From positions 1 to 64,000 of the forward strand of contig NZ_MSCV01000013.1 of the NCBI RefSeq assembly GCF_002005105.1: a stretch of 64,000 nucleotides of DNA, in the 5' to 3' direction. Numbering within the stretch: the first letter of the stretch is position 1; each line of letters starts with the position of its first letter. A model generated the notes under the pieces. The model saw only the letters and a list, made by a program, of their open reading frames with translations, ran no database searches and was not told the DNA's origin. A program made the position numbers and the translations under genes. Below, piece after piece: positions 18,002 to 26,601 of the stretch. This DNA comes from Methylocaldum sp. 14B (GTDB taxonomy: Bacteria; Pseudomonadota; Gammaproteobacteria; Methylococcales; Methylococcaceae).

Positions 18002-18291
18002 AAAGTATGGGCGAATTTGGACAGCGAAAGTGCCCAAGGAAGGTGGACAGTCTACGCGGTACCCGGAGGTCTGGTGGGTGAACACGACGCTATACGACCA
18101 GATGACGGCCCTGAAATTCTACCGCCAATCGCCAATAATCGGTGGCTCGTTTGTGACTGCTTTGAGTCGGTCATCGCAATGAAAGGCAAAGATCCATATT
18201 TTTGGCGATACGTGCTTTCGGTTCCGGGATCGGCATTCCAAAGTCTTACAAGACGCTCCTGATAACATAAAAATCAAAAGCATACTCAGTC
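18002..18291 (+). other. 290-bp interval with an orphan open frame, possibly a gene remnant
   Basis: The composition returns abruptly to about half GC right after the AT-rich methyltransferase. A frame at 18017-18262 could encode about 80 residues (with WTVYAVPGGLVGEHDAIR and DPYFWRYVLSVPGS segments), but it lacks a clear ribosome site and I recognise no family. It may be a fragment left when the island was inserted. I would not call it a functional gene. Confidence 0.3.
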
Positions 18292-19269
18292 ATGAATACT
18301 AGCAAGCCTTTTTTTTCAATCATCGTTCCGACCCGGAATAGAGGTCAGGAGCTAAAAAACTGCCTGGACGGAATCTGGCAACAAACATACGCCGATTACG
18401 AAGTGCTGGTTTTGGATGACGGATCATCCCAATCCATTCGAGACGGCCATCAAGCGTTGCTTGGTCAATACGATCAACGCTATCGCTGGCACGCGATCAA
18501 TGCCGCGGGGACCGGAGGCTCGGGGCCATCGACCGTTAGAAACATCGGTTTAAGCCATGCGCAGGGGCAGTATGTTGCCTTTTGCGACGACGACGATTGC
18601 TGGCACGGAACCGACCATTTGGCCGTTGCCGCGGAGGTGTTAAAAGAACAAGGCGAGCGAGTTTATATCGCTGGCTTACAAATTAAAAATGAACAGAATC
18701 AGGTCATCATGGAACGGCATATGACCCAGGTGCAGCGCCATTTAGAGAATGCTGAAAAACTTGGAAACCACGAGGTTTATCGCTTATCCCTACAACAAAT
18801 CCTGTCCTATCCGGATTACGCCCATCTGGACAGCATTATCCTCGCAACGGACCTGTTAGATGAGTTGGAAGGATTTTGGGAACATACTCGCTTTGCCGAG
18901 GATGTCGATTTGTTCGTCAGGGCTTGCGAGCGTTCCGGTTCGGTACTCTATCGGCCGGAAATCTGCGTAACCCACTTTGCTCCTGAAAAGCGTCAGGGCG
19001 AATCGGTCTCCAATAAGATGAGTCTACGCGACCGACGCTTGCTGGAGATGAGCGTCTACCAACGCTTGCTATTGATCTGCAAGGCGAAACCCGCGCTTGA
19101 TTATGTCCGAGTTAGCCTGGCGAATACCCAAAAAATGCTAACCGAGGAGTTATTGGCCGAAAATCGCAAAATCTCGGCAAGCTGTTTCGCGCGGTCGGCT
19201 TTCGCGGCCTTTCCGACCCTGAAATGGGGGCTTTACAGCCTTGGGCTGTCCTTCAAATCGATGCGGTAA
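18292..19269 (+). CDS. Family 2 glycosyltransferase
   Basis: A 325-residue GT-A enzyme. FFSIIVPTRNRGQELKNCLD and VLVLDDGSSQ form the nucleotide-binding core, and YVAFCDDDDCWHGTDHL supplies the DXD metal-binding motif (residues about 95-110). The C-terminal region with FAEDVDLFVRACERSG contains the likely catalytic acid (ED). A long helical tail follows. Composition matches the XrtA genes rather than the AT-rich island. It stands alone on the plus strand, and a five-hairpin array separates it from the converging ATP-grasp gene. Confidence 0.9.
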   Translation: MNTSKPFFSIIVPTRNRGQELKNCLDGIWQQTYADYEVLVLDDGSSQSIRDGHQALLGQYDQRYRWHAINAAGTGGSGPSTVRNIGLSHAQGQYVAFCDDDDCWHGTDHLAVAAEVLKEQGERVYIAGLQIKNEQNQVIMERHMTQVQRHLENAEKLGNHEVYRLSLQQILSYPDYAHLDSIILATDLLDELEGFWEHTRFAEDVDLFVRACERSGSVLYRPEICVTHFAPEKRQGESVSNKMSLRDRRLLEMSVYQRLLLICKAKPALDYVRVSLANTQKMLTEELLAENRKISASCFARSAFAAFPTLKWGLYSLGLSFKSMR

Positions 19270-19285
19270 CCTTATGAGGACCTCG

Positions 19286-19427
19286 AAAAACCGCCTTCCC
19301 GGCGGTTTTTCTCTTCGCCAAGCCCAAACGCGGATTGGGCTTGGCTTTACGTTTTCAACCGCTTACGCGGCTGAAAACGACGGGGCATCCCTGCCCCGTA
19401 CGAGCACCTCGAAGTTTTTCGAGGTGC
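19286..19427. terminator. Array of five consecutive hairpins filling a convergent intergenic space
   Basis: Five inverted repeats lie head to tail. (1) 19286-19310: 10-bp stem AAAAACCGCC, 5-base loop, ending in five T, a good bidirectional terminator. (2) 19317-19345: 11-bp stem GCCAAGCCCAA, 7-base loop. (3) 19350-19379: about 12 bp with one mismatch, CGTTTTCA...TGAAAACG. (4) 19380-19399: 8-bp stem with TCCC loop. (5) 19404-19427: 10-bp stem GCACCTCGAA, 4-base loop. Genes end at 19269 (plus) and 19430 (minus), so nearly every base of the spacer is in a stem. The first and last are plausible terminators for the two genes; the others are unexplained. Confidence 0.75.
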
Positions 19428-19429
19428 CC

Positions 19430-21163
19430 TTATTTTGTCCGATGAATTCTGCTCAATTCGTTGATCGCGTGTTGTATTCGATTGAAGCAGTTTTCATACT
19501 CGGACATCGCCTGATTGTAAGGATCGGCGATATCGATATCGGAAAATTGCTGTTTAGTTAGGCTACCCAGTAAAAAAGTCCTGTCTTTCGCTTCCGGATA
19601 TTCGGATACCAAGCGCCGATATTGTTGCCCTTCCATAACGAAAATAATATCGGCGCTGTCCACCTTCAGCTTGTCGAGGCGCTTGGAACGACAGCCCGTC
19701 ATATCGAACCCATGGGATCGGGCCACTTTAATCATATTCGGGTCGGCGGGACGGTTATCTTCCGGATGAAAACCCGCTGAATCGAAGCGGATCTTCGACG
19801 GATTGACGCCATTTTCCGCGAGCACTTGCGCCAAAGCGCTTCGGTTGATATTTCCATAGCACACGAATAAAACGGTTTTAGCCTGCCCCAATTTTCTTGT
19901 TAATGCGGTGCGCATACCGGTGGAGCCGTGTCTCTTGAGAAGATATTTATCACCGACTATGCCCCGGATCCGCTGAAGGTAGCCATTAAGAAGCTCGACG
20001 AAATCCATTAGGCCCGGTAGCGGATCGCGCCATTGCTGCACATCGAAAAAATGGCGGGTAGGATGCAATATAAATAAGGCATCTAAAAGCAGTTGCCGAG
20101 CGCTCGGATAAGCCACCAGCTTCGGATCGCCGCTGCGGCGCAGCACTTGCTCGTACCAATACACGTCCGCCGATAATTTGCGGCAGTAAACATGCTCGCG
20201 GTAATTCGAATCCGTGGGCACCTGATTCAGAACCAGCAGATCAAACAGTTTTACCGGGAAGTCGGCGCCGGCCGCACATGCCAAAGGCAAAGATCCCCAA
20301 AAACGCCCATTGATTTCCATCAACCAGTATTCGCCGGTCGCGGGGTTCCATTTGAATTCGACCATCGCCACGCCGTGCCAGTCCAGCGCCTTGATCAATC
20401 TCCGCGCGGCGGCAAGCAGGACCGGGTTGATGGCGACGCTCTTGCGATAGCAGCTGCCGCCGCCGGTTAAAGGCAACTCATGCAAACGTTCGTGTTGAAA
20501 CGCATAAACGATTTCGCCGTGATTTGCCAACAGCTCGATACCGGCGCCGACGCCTTGCGCATATTGCTGGAGCAAGAACGGACCATGGTCCAACATCGAC
20601 CGCGCTAATTTGAAAAGTTCTCCGTCGTCGTGCGCATAAGCGACGTTCAAGGGCCGACGGTCATCTCCGCCGGATATCGAGTGGGCCGGCTTGAGTACGA
20701 CGGGATATTCCAGTTCGCCGACGAACTCCGATAACTCCTCGGCCCGCGCAATCGGGTAGCTGAAGGGTGTCGGCACGTCACACTGTCGTGCAAGCGCCAT
20801 GGTTTCGGCTTTGTCCAGCACCTTGTTCAGACTGTTCCTCGGAGCGATCGCCAATAGATCGGCAAACGGCGCCATTTTTGGCGAGCGCGCCAAAGGAACA
20901 AGCGTTCGTTCGGTGACCGGGATGACCAGGGAATACGAGACCTTGCTCAGGTGCTCGGCAAGATAATCGACGAAAGCAGCGCCCTGAGTCAGCGGATCGG
21001 GATATTGCCAATGCTTATTGGCGTATCGGGAATACCGGGCTATGGGCGCGGAGTGAGGGCTTGCAATATCACAAACGATCCCTCGCCGCCCCAGTGAACG
21101 AACGATAGGCAAACAAGAAACGAAATCGGCATCCAGAACGAGCACGCGATGAGGATCTTTCAT
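19430..21163 (-). CDS. Fusion protein: ATP-grasp ligase plus low-molecular-weight tyrosine phosphatase
   Basis: A 577-residue two-domain protein. Residues 1 to about 400 form an ATP-grasp carboxylate-amine ligase of the carbamoyl-phosphate-synthase type. RVLVLDADFVSCLPIVRSLG is the pre-ATP-grasp fold, YPVVLKPAHSISGGDDRRPL is the ATP-binding lobe, and MVEFKWNPATGEYWLMEING is the metal/nucleotide site. From about residue 428 a complete LMW-PTP domain follows: P-loop CYGNINRS at 435-442 (C-x5-R) and a general-acid DPYNQ near the end. LMW phosphatases often counteract tyrosine kinases that control polysaccharide length. This fusion suggests coupling of a ligation step to phosphatase control of the glycan machinery. 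The product of the ligase is unknown. Confidence 0.85.
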   Translation of the reverse strand: MKDPHRVLVLDADFVSCLPIVRSLGRRGIVCDIASPHSAPIARYSRYANKHWQYPDPLTQGAAFVDYLAEHLSKVSYSLVIPVTERTLVPLARSPKMAPFADLLAIAPRNSLNKVLDKAETMALARQCDVPTPFSYPIARAEELSEFVGELEYPVVLKPAHSISGGDDRRPLNVAYAHDDGELFKLARSMLDHGPFLLQQYAQGVGAGIELLANHGEIVYAFQHERLHELPLTGGGSCYRKSVAINPVLLAAARRLIKALDWHGVAMVEFKWNPATGEYWLMEINGRFWGSLPLACAAGADFPVKLFDLLVLNQVPTDSNYREHVYCRKLSADVYWYEQVLRRSGDPKLVAYPSARQLLLDALFILHPTRHFFDVQQWRDPLPGLMDFVELLNGYLQRIRGIVGDKYLLKRHGSTGMRTALTRKLGQAKTVLFVCYGNINRSALAQVLAENGVNPSKIRFDSAGFHPEDNRPADPNMIKVARSHGFDMTGCRSKRLDKLKVDSADIIFVMEGQQYRRLVSEYPEAKDRTFLLGSLTKQQFSDIDIADPYNQAMSEYENCFNRIQHAINELSRIHRTK

Positions 21164-21170
21164 AAAGGCG

Positions 21171-22025
21171 TCAAGCGATCAAACCCCGGGCCAGTAAGAA
21201 TTCACGAAAGCGCTGATGCCGTTCCGCGGCTTCGCTGGCCGGCAAGGGCTCGGCAATTTTTTGATCGGGGCGGGTGTTTGATTTCGTGCTGATCCTCGCC
21301 GCGACCCGATCGGGATCGAAGTCGACACCGATGTCTCTTAGGAGCGTGCAGGTTTTTTCGTGGTCGTTAAAATCTTCCGTCCGAAAATGCAAGAACGTCA
21401 CCTGGGGCAGCTTTTGTTTCCACGAGGCGATTCGCGCCTCCATTTCGTACCAGTACCAAAGGCCCTTATAAAACGGATGCCTGAACTCCTCGTCGGCATC
21501 GAGAATATCCCCGATGGCCAGTAAATTGTCCGCTGTCCTGTAGTCGAGCCACCATTTATTGCCTTCTACCGTTCCCGGAAAATCCTGCAAAGCGTAAATG
21601 GAATTCGCCACTTTCACCGGATCGCGCACCAGATGAATAATCAAAGCCCTCTCGCCGAAGTCCTGTATCGCATATTCGATATAGGTCTTAACGAACATGT
21701 GGTTGGACTCGAAATAAAATTCGTATCCCGAGGCGGCGCGCCAAAGATTGATCGACTTGATTCGCCAGTAAATATTTCTGACGTAATCCTCATTACCTAG
21801 GGATTTTGCGGTAAGTACGTCGTCGAACATCGCGGGATACGGTTCGTGTTCCGCTTTGCAGCCGGGGATGGCGTTGAAAATGTCGCCCAAGGTCATCGTT
21901 CCGCTACGGCCGGTGGTGGCGACAAAAACCATTTTTTTTAAATTTCGGCAGCGGAATCGATAATAACGACGAACCTGATCGGAAACGGCCGGGTGATATT
22001 TGATGTTCTGAAGTAGTGTAATCAT
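21171..22025 (-). CDS. Sulfotransferase family protein
   Basis: A 284-residue protein with the PAPS-binding 5-prime-phosphosulfate loop FVATTGRSGTMTL close to the N-terminus and the 3-prime-phosphate-binding region LIIHLVRDPVKVANSIYAL in the middle (R and S of RDPVKVANS). This is the normal sulfotransferase pattern, pointing to transfer of sulfate from PAPS to a sugar or lipid. I chose ATG 22025; a TTG nine bases upstream would overlap the preceding glycosyltransferase stop. It sits between a glycosyltransferase and the ATP-grasp fusion, so the exopolysaccharide may be sulfated. Genes for making PAPS are not in the window. Confidence 0.82.
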   Translation of the reverse strand: MITLLQNIKYHPAVSDQVRRYYRFRCRNLKKMVFVATTGRSGTMTLGDIFNAIPGCKAEHEPYPAMFDDVLTAKSLGNEDYVRNIYWRIKSINLWRAASGYEFYFESNHMFVKTYIEYAIQDFGERALIIHLVRDPVKVANSIYALQDFPGTVEGNKWWLDYRTADNLLAIGDILDADEEFRHPFYKGLWYWYEMEARIASWKQKLPQVTFLHFRTEDFNDHEKTCTLLRDIGVDFDPDRVAARISTKSNTRPDQKIAEPLPASEAAERHQRFREFLLARGLIA

Positions 22026-22030
22026 AAAAC

Positions 22031-22966
22031 TCAAAAAGCGCGGCGCAGGAGGGATCGGATAAACCGCAGTTTGTTCTTTGTGGTTAATCGGGCGAAGCCG
22101 AGTCTGCCGACGATTTCTTTTAAAGCCTTTTCGTCCTCTGCGTAATACGCCGCCAGAAAAGCGTTTTGCAGCATGACTCGTATGGCGTCATCGACTGCAT
22201 CGTGATGCTGATCGGGCGCAACTTTCAACTTAATGTGATCTTCTCTAATCCGGCAAGCGCCGAGATAGCTTTTTAGAATCGCGGCTGATCTATTGCCTGT
22301 ATGCCGGCGCTGTTTTGCAGTTGCGGTGAGATCGCAAAGTACATAGCCGTGTAACGCCGCTTTCAGCGCCACATCGGCATCTTGGGCGACCATATGGGAA
22401 TAACGGGGATCGATTCCACCGATCTTGTCGTATAAATCGCGGGTCATCACAGTAGTGACGGGTGAACCGGGGTTAAACACCAAAAAAGAGCGATAGGCGT
22501 CGTTTCCCATGACAATGCAATTATCGGCGTCTGGAGTGCCAAAACGTTGCCACCAATTTTCGGGTGCGTCGGAAAAATAAGTGCGATCGGGCAGAGCGGA
22601 TGGCCCGAACGGAATTAAATCGGAAAAACTGAAATCGACCTCCGGATGCTTGTCAAGTAAAGAAACTCGGCGTTGCAGGTGCTCCGGAAGCCAAATATCG
22701 TCACTGTCGCAAAATGCCAGCCAGGGGCAAGTAGTCGCTTCGGCAGCTGTTTTTCGGGCGATGCCGGGCCCGGAATTTTCTATGCGGATCGATTTGATAC
22801 GCTTGCCGTAACTCGCCAACACCTCGGGCGTATGATCCGTCGATCCGTCGTCCACCACGACGACCTCGGCAGGTGGATAGGTCTGATTCAAGACCGAATC
22901 TAGGGTTTCCTTGAGATAATCGGCGCGGTTGTAAACGGGGATAGCGACGGAAATTTCGGGTCTCAT
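22031..22966 (-). CDS. Family 2 glycosyltransferase
   Basis: A 311-residue GT-A enzyme beginning MRPEISVAIPVYNRADYLKE, with VVVVDDGSTDHTPEVL (nucleotide binding) and WLAFCDSDDIWLPEHL (DSD metal motif). The middle has the substrate-binding MVAQDADVALKAAL acidic region. It is the first gene of a minus-strand group with the sulfotransferase (about 5 bp downstream) and the ATP-grasp fusion, consistent with a three-gene operon. It is likely to add a sugar to the surface glycan. Confidence 0.9.
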   Translation of the reverse strand: MRPEISVAIPVYNRADYLKETLDSVLNQTYPPAEVVVVDDGSTDHTPEVLASYGKRIKSIRIENSGPGIARKTAAEATTCPWLAFCDSDDIWLPEHLQRRVSLLDKHPEVDFSFSDLIPFGPSALPDRTYFSDAPENWWQRFGTPDADNCIVMGNDAYRSFLVFNPGSPVTTVMTRDLYDKIGGIDPRYSHMVAQDADVALKAALHGYVLCDLTATAKQRRHTGNRSAAILKSYLGACRIREDHIKLKVAPDQHHDAVDDAIRVMLQNAFLAAYYAEDEKALKEIVGRLGFARLTTKNKLRFIRSLLRRAF

Positions 22967-23406
22967 CGGCGTCTATATTTCAATGGTTTATCCAGTTTAG
23001 AGAATAACTTTTCGACAACATCTTAGAGGTATAAGATTGGCTCCGGCTGCTTACAATGTTGTCGTCGCAATCGTTATATTCGTCTCGCTTCTTCTAGCAA
23101 CGATAGCCGATATTTGTCTGTTTAATGAAGTATTATCTGCTTCGACTATGAAGATAATATGAATGATTATTATAAAATTTACAAAATTAGGTGAAGCAGC
23201 CCACCTCTCAATGGGGGAAGATGTTCTTCAAATTTGAGTTTTTGCTGAAGTGCATCATAAGCCTTAATTTGTCCAAATATATTGTTAAGCTACAGAGTTT
23301 TATTTTCTATTTGGTCCTTTACCGCATATGTCATCAAACGGGTTTGTCGTACCTTATAAAAGGTATAAAGCATCAAAATAACTGGGCTGTTAACAGCAAA
23401 TGAAAA
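22967..23406. other. AT-rich intergenic region, no confident gene
   Basis: About 440 bp, AT-rich, between the start of the glycosyltransferase (minus) and the end of the flippase (minus). A TTG at 23037 with AGAGG upstream opens a 41-codon frame to 23162 that would encode one hydrophobic helix (VVVAIVIFVSLLLATIADIC). It could be a small membrane protein or a remnant, and nothing else supports it. No clear terminator was seen after the flippase. Confidence 0.35.
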
Positions 23407-24852
23407 TCATGTGGTTGCCTTTCTTAAAAAGAGCAAACTGACTATTTCTTTTCTGACCGGATGTTTTGTCAAAAACATGGATGTTAACCAGGATAGAGTG
23501 AATGTTGTTCCCGCCAATGCTAGCAGGAGAAACGAGTTGTCTATGTCAGTGGCGAGGCTTTGCTTCATGTAAAGCGGGGCAGTTAGAGAAATAATCGTAA
23601 TGAGGCATCCAGGTATTGTGGATTGAAAGAGGAATCGCCAAAACTTTAGCTCTATGAGAGGAGAGAGTATAAAGAGGTAAATAATAAAGCTGATAACGTA
23701 GATTGCAACCTGCGCCAGGGCGAGGGCACTCAAAGAAATAGATGCAGCTGGAATTATGGCGAGAACTCTTAAGCTTTGAATTAAAATTTCGGCTTTCAAA
23801 ACCAATCCCGGTTTATTGAGCGCATATAATGTATTAGGGGCAAAGGACCACATGGAAAAAATTACGCCTCCTAACGCCAGAATTCTTATGATTTCCGCAG
23901 ATGCCAACCACTGGTCGCCGAACATTAATAATATGATTTCGTCGGCATAAAGGGCGAGGAATCCGTAAAAGGGAAAAGCTATAGACGTAACATAGACAGT
24001 GGCATTGAGAAAAGCCGGGCCAAGGGGTTTGTTCTCGCGATTTTGCTGAGCAATCACCGGGTAATAGACATTCCGTATAGAACCCATGAACTGCTGTGAG
24101 AACATACTGACTATGGTCTGCGCTTTGCTGTAGATCGCGACGTTGGAAAAGCCGAGAGATTTTCCTATCACTAACTCAGCAACGTTGTAGCCAACTTGCC
24201 CGAGAACGTTGGTTAGGCTCGATTTTCCACTGAACGAAAATACATGCTTACTTCCCTTTAAGCTCGGTAAGACAAACGAGTCTTTGGGTCTAAGGGCTGT
24301 CGCCGTCAGCGCGGTGGTCAAGATATTGACCAAGGAGCCCCAGACCAGGCTCATGAAGCCATGGCCCTGATAGGCCAAATAGATGCTCGTTCCGGCGGAA
24401 GCGATGGTGCTGATGAGGCCTATATACATCAGCAGATGAAACTTCATCTCGCGTTTGAACAGGGCCAGTACCGGCGAGCTGAAGGGGATGATGACGAAAT
24501 TGAGGCTCATCCAGGCCATGATTTGCACCAATGCCGGTTCACGGTAGAAATCGGCGATGACATGCCTAGAAAGGTACAGGCCAAGGGCGATGCTCCATGC
24601 GGCCAGCATGGTGATGCCGAACGCGGCTTTAAGACGGTCTTTGGTAAGGTTTTTTTCCTGGATGATGTAGCTGCCCACGCCGAAATCCCGGAGCATGTGG
24701 GCGATCGCGAGAACGGCCGCGCCGACGGAAAAGACGCCGATTTCATTCGGCGTGAGCAGGCGGGCGAGGATCATGCTGGAGCCGAGCTGAATGGCGACTT
24801 GCAGATAAGTGTCGGCCAGGGAATAGACAAGCGATTTTTTTACGGTGGTCAC
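23407..24852 (-). CDS. Polysaccharide flippase (Wzx/RfbX type, MATE-like superfamily)
   Basis: A 481-residue polytopic protein with about 12-14 hydrophobic helices. The N-terminus KSLVYSLADTYLQVAIQLGS followed by ILARLLTPNEIGVFSVGAAV is the classic Wzx start. I placed the start at GTG 24852 because the frame upstream (ATG 24984) adds 44 polar residues not expected in the family. These proteins flip lipid-linked repeat units across the inner membrane. No Wzy polymerase of the ordinary type is adjacent, but two ligase/polymerase-like proteins lie at 29007 and 34679. Its 5-prime half is GC-richer than its 3-prime half. Confidence 0.88.
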   Translation of the reverse strand: MTTVKKSLVYSLADTYLQVAIQLGSSMILARLLTPNEIGVFSVGAAVLAIAHMLRDFGVGSYIIQEKNLTKDRLKAAFGITMLAAWSIALGLYLSRHVIADFYREPALVQIMAWMSLNFVIIPFSSPVLALFKREMKFHLLMYIGLISTIASAGTSIYLAYQGHGFMSLVWGSLVNILTTALTATALRPKDSFVLPSLKGSKHVFSFSGKSSLTNVLGQVGYNVAELVIGKSLGFSNVAIYSKAQTIVSMFSQQFMGSIRNVYYPVIAQQNRENKPLGPAFLNATVYVTSIAFPFYGFLALYADEIILLMFGDQWLASAEIIRILALGGVIFSMWSFAPNTLYALNKPGLVLKAEILIQSLRVLAIIPAASISLSALALAQVAIYVISFIIYLFILSPLIELKFWRFLFQSTIPGCLITIISLTAPLYMKQSLATDIDNSFLLLALAGTTFTLSWLTSMFLTKHPVRKEIVSLLFLRKATT

Positions 24853-25542
24853 GCGTGAGCTTTCGTGTAGCAAATAACCGGAAAATAATTTAAATCTATT
24901 AGTTTCGTAGCCGTGCTGTGAGGGACTTAGGCTGTCGTTCGGACTTGCCCTCGTTACCTTGACATGGTCCCACCAGAAGAACAAGGCTGTCTTACCGCTC
25001 GAGGCTCAAAGGCTCAAATTATCCTATCCGATGCTGTTTTTCCTTCGGAAGTGCATCGACATAGGCTAGAGCGTTTTCAAAGCGGAGGTAGAACCGACTT
25101 AATTCGGCAAAGAAAACCATCAAGCTGAGAGGAAAATGCTCTAGGCGTTATCAATGGCTTTAGGCATGCCTCAATTTCGGCTCTCCCCGTATCCGCGAAA
25201 GGCACAAAGATGATGTCGGGAAATTCTTACGTCCCTAATAACACCTCGCTAGTCGATCTCTCGGATTCTATAATCGGACAGCCCTCCAGTTGCGATGAAA
25301 TCTCGCCTTTCATCGGGCGTAAAATCCAGATAATTTACCGGTATTTAGTAATCGATTGAACGCGACGGAATTTGCCGCGTAAACCTTGAGCATTCAGCTA
25401 AAACTATTTTCGACTGGTATCGCATATCTTAGTTGAGGTGCCTTGGATGATTTAAGAAATACAGATAAATCTGGAAACGCATACTAAGATTCTCGTTTGC
25501 GTCATGGATCTTTGCCTATCATCAATTATCCAGCATCATAGG
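24853..25542. other. Long non-coding interval with a 79-bp inverted-repeat element
   Basis: About 690 bp without a convincing gene. It contains the CTAGAG-ended element listed separately at 25066-25144. At the far end a 9-bp stem AGCATCATA (25532-25540 with 25544-25552) straddles the FkbM stop codon and could be a weak terminator for it, though no T-run follows. I see nothing else that can be named. Confidence 0.4.
25066..25144. mobile_element. 79-bp MITE-like element with CTAGAGC ends
   Basis: It begins CTAGAGCGTTTTC and ends GAAAATGCTCTAG, a 13-bp terminal inverted repeat with one mismatch and the CTAG tips as the likely target duplication. The same tips bound the larger element at 14634-14824, whose right end, inverted, reads CTAGAGTGTTTTTC. 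Internal sequence is not shared, so the two are members of one non-autonomous group defined by its ends. It contains no coding sequence. Confidence 0.55.
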
Positions 25543-26436
25543 TTATGATGCTCTAGTTGACACCCCAATTACGTCATATATTTTCCGATTTACTTGCTCG
25601 AAGAATGGCTTGCTAGGATTTATCATGGTTAACGGCGCATCAGCAATAAACCATTTGGTGTCACGTATATTTGTGATCGTCATCAGCAAATCTTCAGCGT
25701 TGCAATTATTCCTGGCGAGCACGTCCGGATGAATTTCAATAAAAAAACAAACATTATCAGCCTTGGATATTGTCTCGATTGCGCCCTCAATCGCGGCAAG
25801 TTCACCGCCTTCAACGTCAAGCTTTATAGCAACATCACGAGTGTATAAATGTTGCAAATCGTCGATTCGAATAACGTCGATTGCGCCGAAATCGGCTTCC
25901 TTAATATAAGCTGAATGAGGGTCGGACTGCCCGTGTGGGAAGCAAAGCGTTCCTTTTCCACGAAAATTAGAGACTGCTGTATTAAAAAGATAAGTGTTTT
26001 TTCCCTTCAGAAGATCAAGGTTCTTCCGCAAGACAAAAAAACTATCAGGGTTTGGTTCTATGGCAATAATGTTGCTAATGTTGGGGCAAAGTTTAGCCAT
26101 CCGATAACTGATTTGCCCGAATGCAGCTCCACAATCGATGAAAGTTGAACTATTTCCGAATGATTGATATATAACATTAGCAAAGTTAACTTCACGCAAT
26201 GCTTGGAATAGCGAAAAATCCCTGATAAACAAGGTCTCTGGGATAGTAAGTGGAATATATATGTGGCTGTCGAAGAATGGGAATCGGCCAATCCGATTCA
26301 ATAGGCCGAGTTTGCCTAAAATACTATAAAAGAAATATTCTCCCCGACGACCATTTAGCAATGTATTTAACGCACGTGCAATTCGAAAATAGAGCGGAAA
26401 ATCAGCAGATTTTTGGCGAAAATTATGGTGTTTCAT
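25543..26436 (-). CDS. FkbM family methyltransferase
   Basis: A 297-residue SAM-dependent methyltransferase of the FkbM type. The SAM-binding core has SSTFIDCGAAFGQISYRMAK (motif I), NIIAIEPNPDSFFVLRKNL (acidic loop) and the later VAIKLDVEGGELAAIEGA segment, which is the FkbM hallmark. Such enzymes often O-methylate sugars in surface polysaccharides. The gene is AT-rich relative to the XrtA genes and stands alone between two non-coding stretches, suggesting independent acquisition. Confidence 0.88.
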   Translation of the reverse strand: MKHHNFRQKSADFPLYFRIARALNTLLNGRRGEYFFYSILGKLGLLNRIGRFPFFDSHIYIPLTIPETLFIRDFSLFQALREVNFANVIYQSFGNSSTFIDCGAAFGQISYRMAKLCPNISNIIAIEPNPDSFFVLRKNLDLLKGKNTYLFNTAVSNFRGKGTLCFPHGQSDPHSAYIKEADFGAIDVIRIDDLQHLYTRDVAIKLDVEGGELAAIEGAIETISKADNVCFFIEIHPDVLARNNCNAEDLLMTITNIRDTKWFIADAPLTMINPSKPFFEQVNRKIYDVIGVSTRAS

Positions 26437-26601
26437 ATATTTATTACATTAGCCAGACGATGAGTTTTGGCTGGGTTGACAAAGATACTCTCGTTTTCGG
26501 TCAGATTTGACGCCTTTCAAAATTAGTCCTTATCAGCTAAGGGCGATCTTATGTCGTGAGCTCAATCACTGAAGGATGATATCCCCTTGTAAAGGGCATA
26601 G

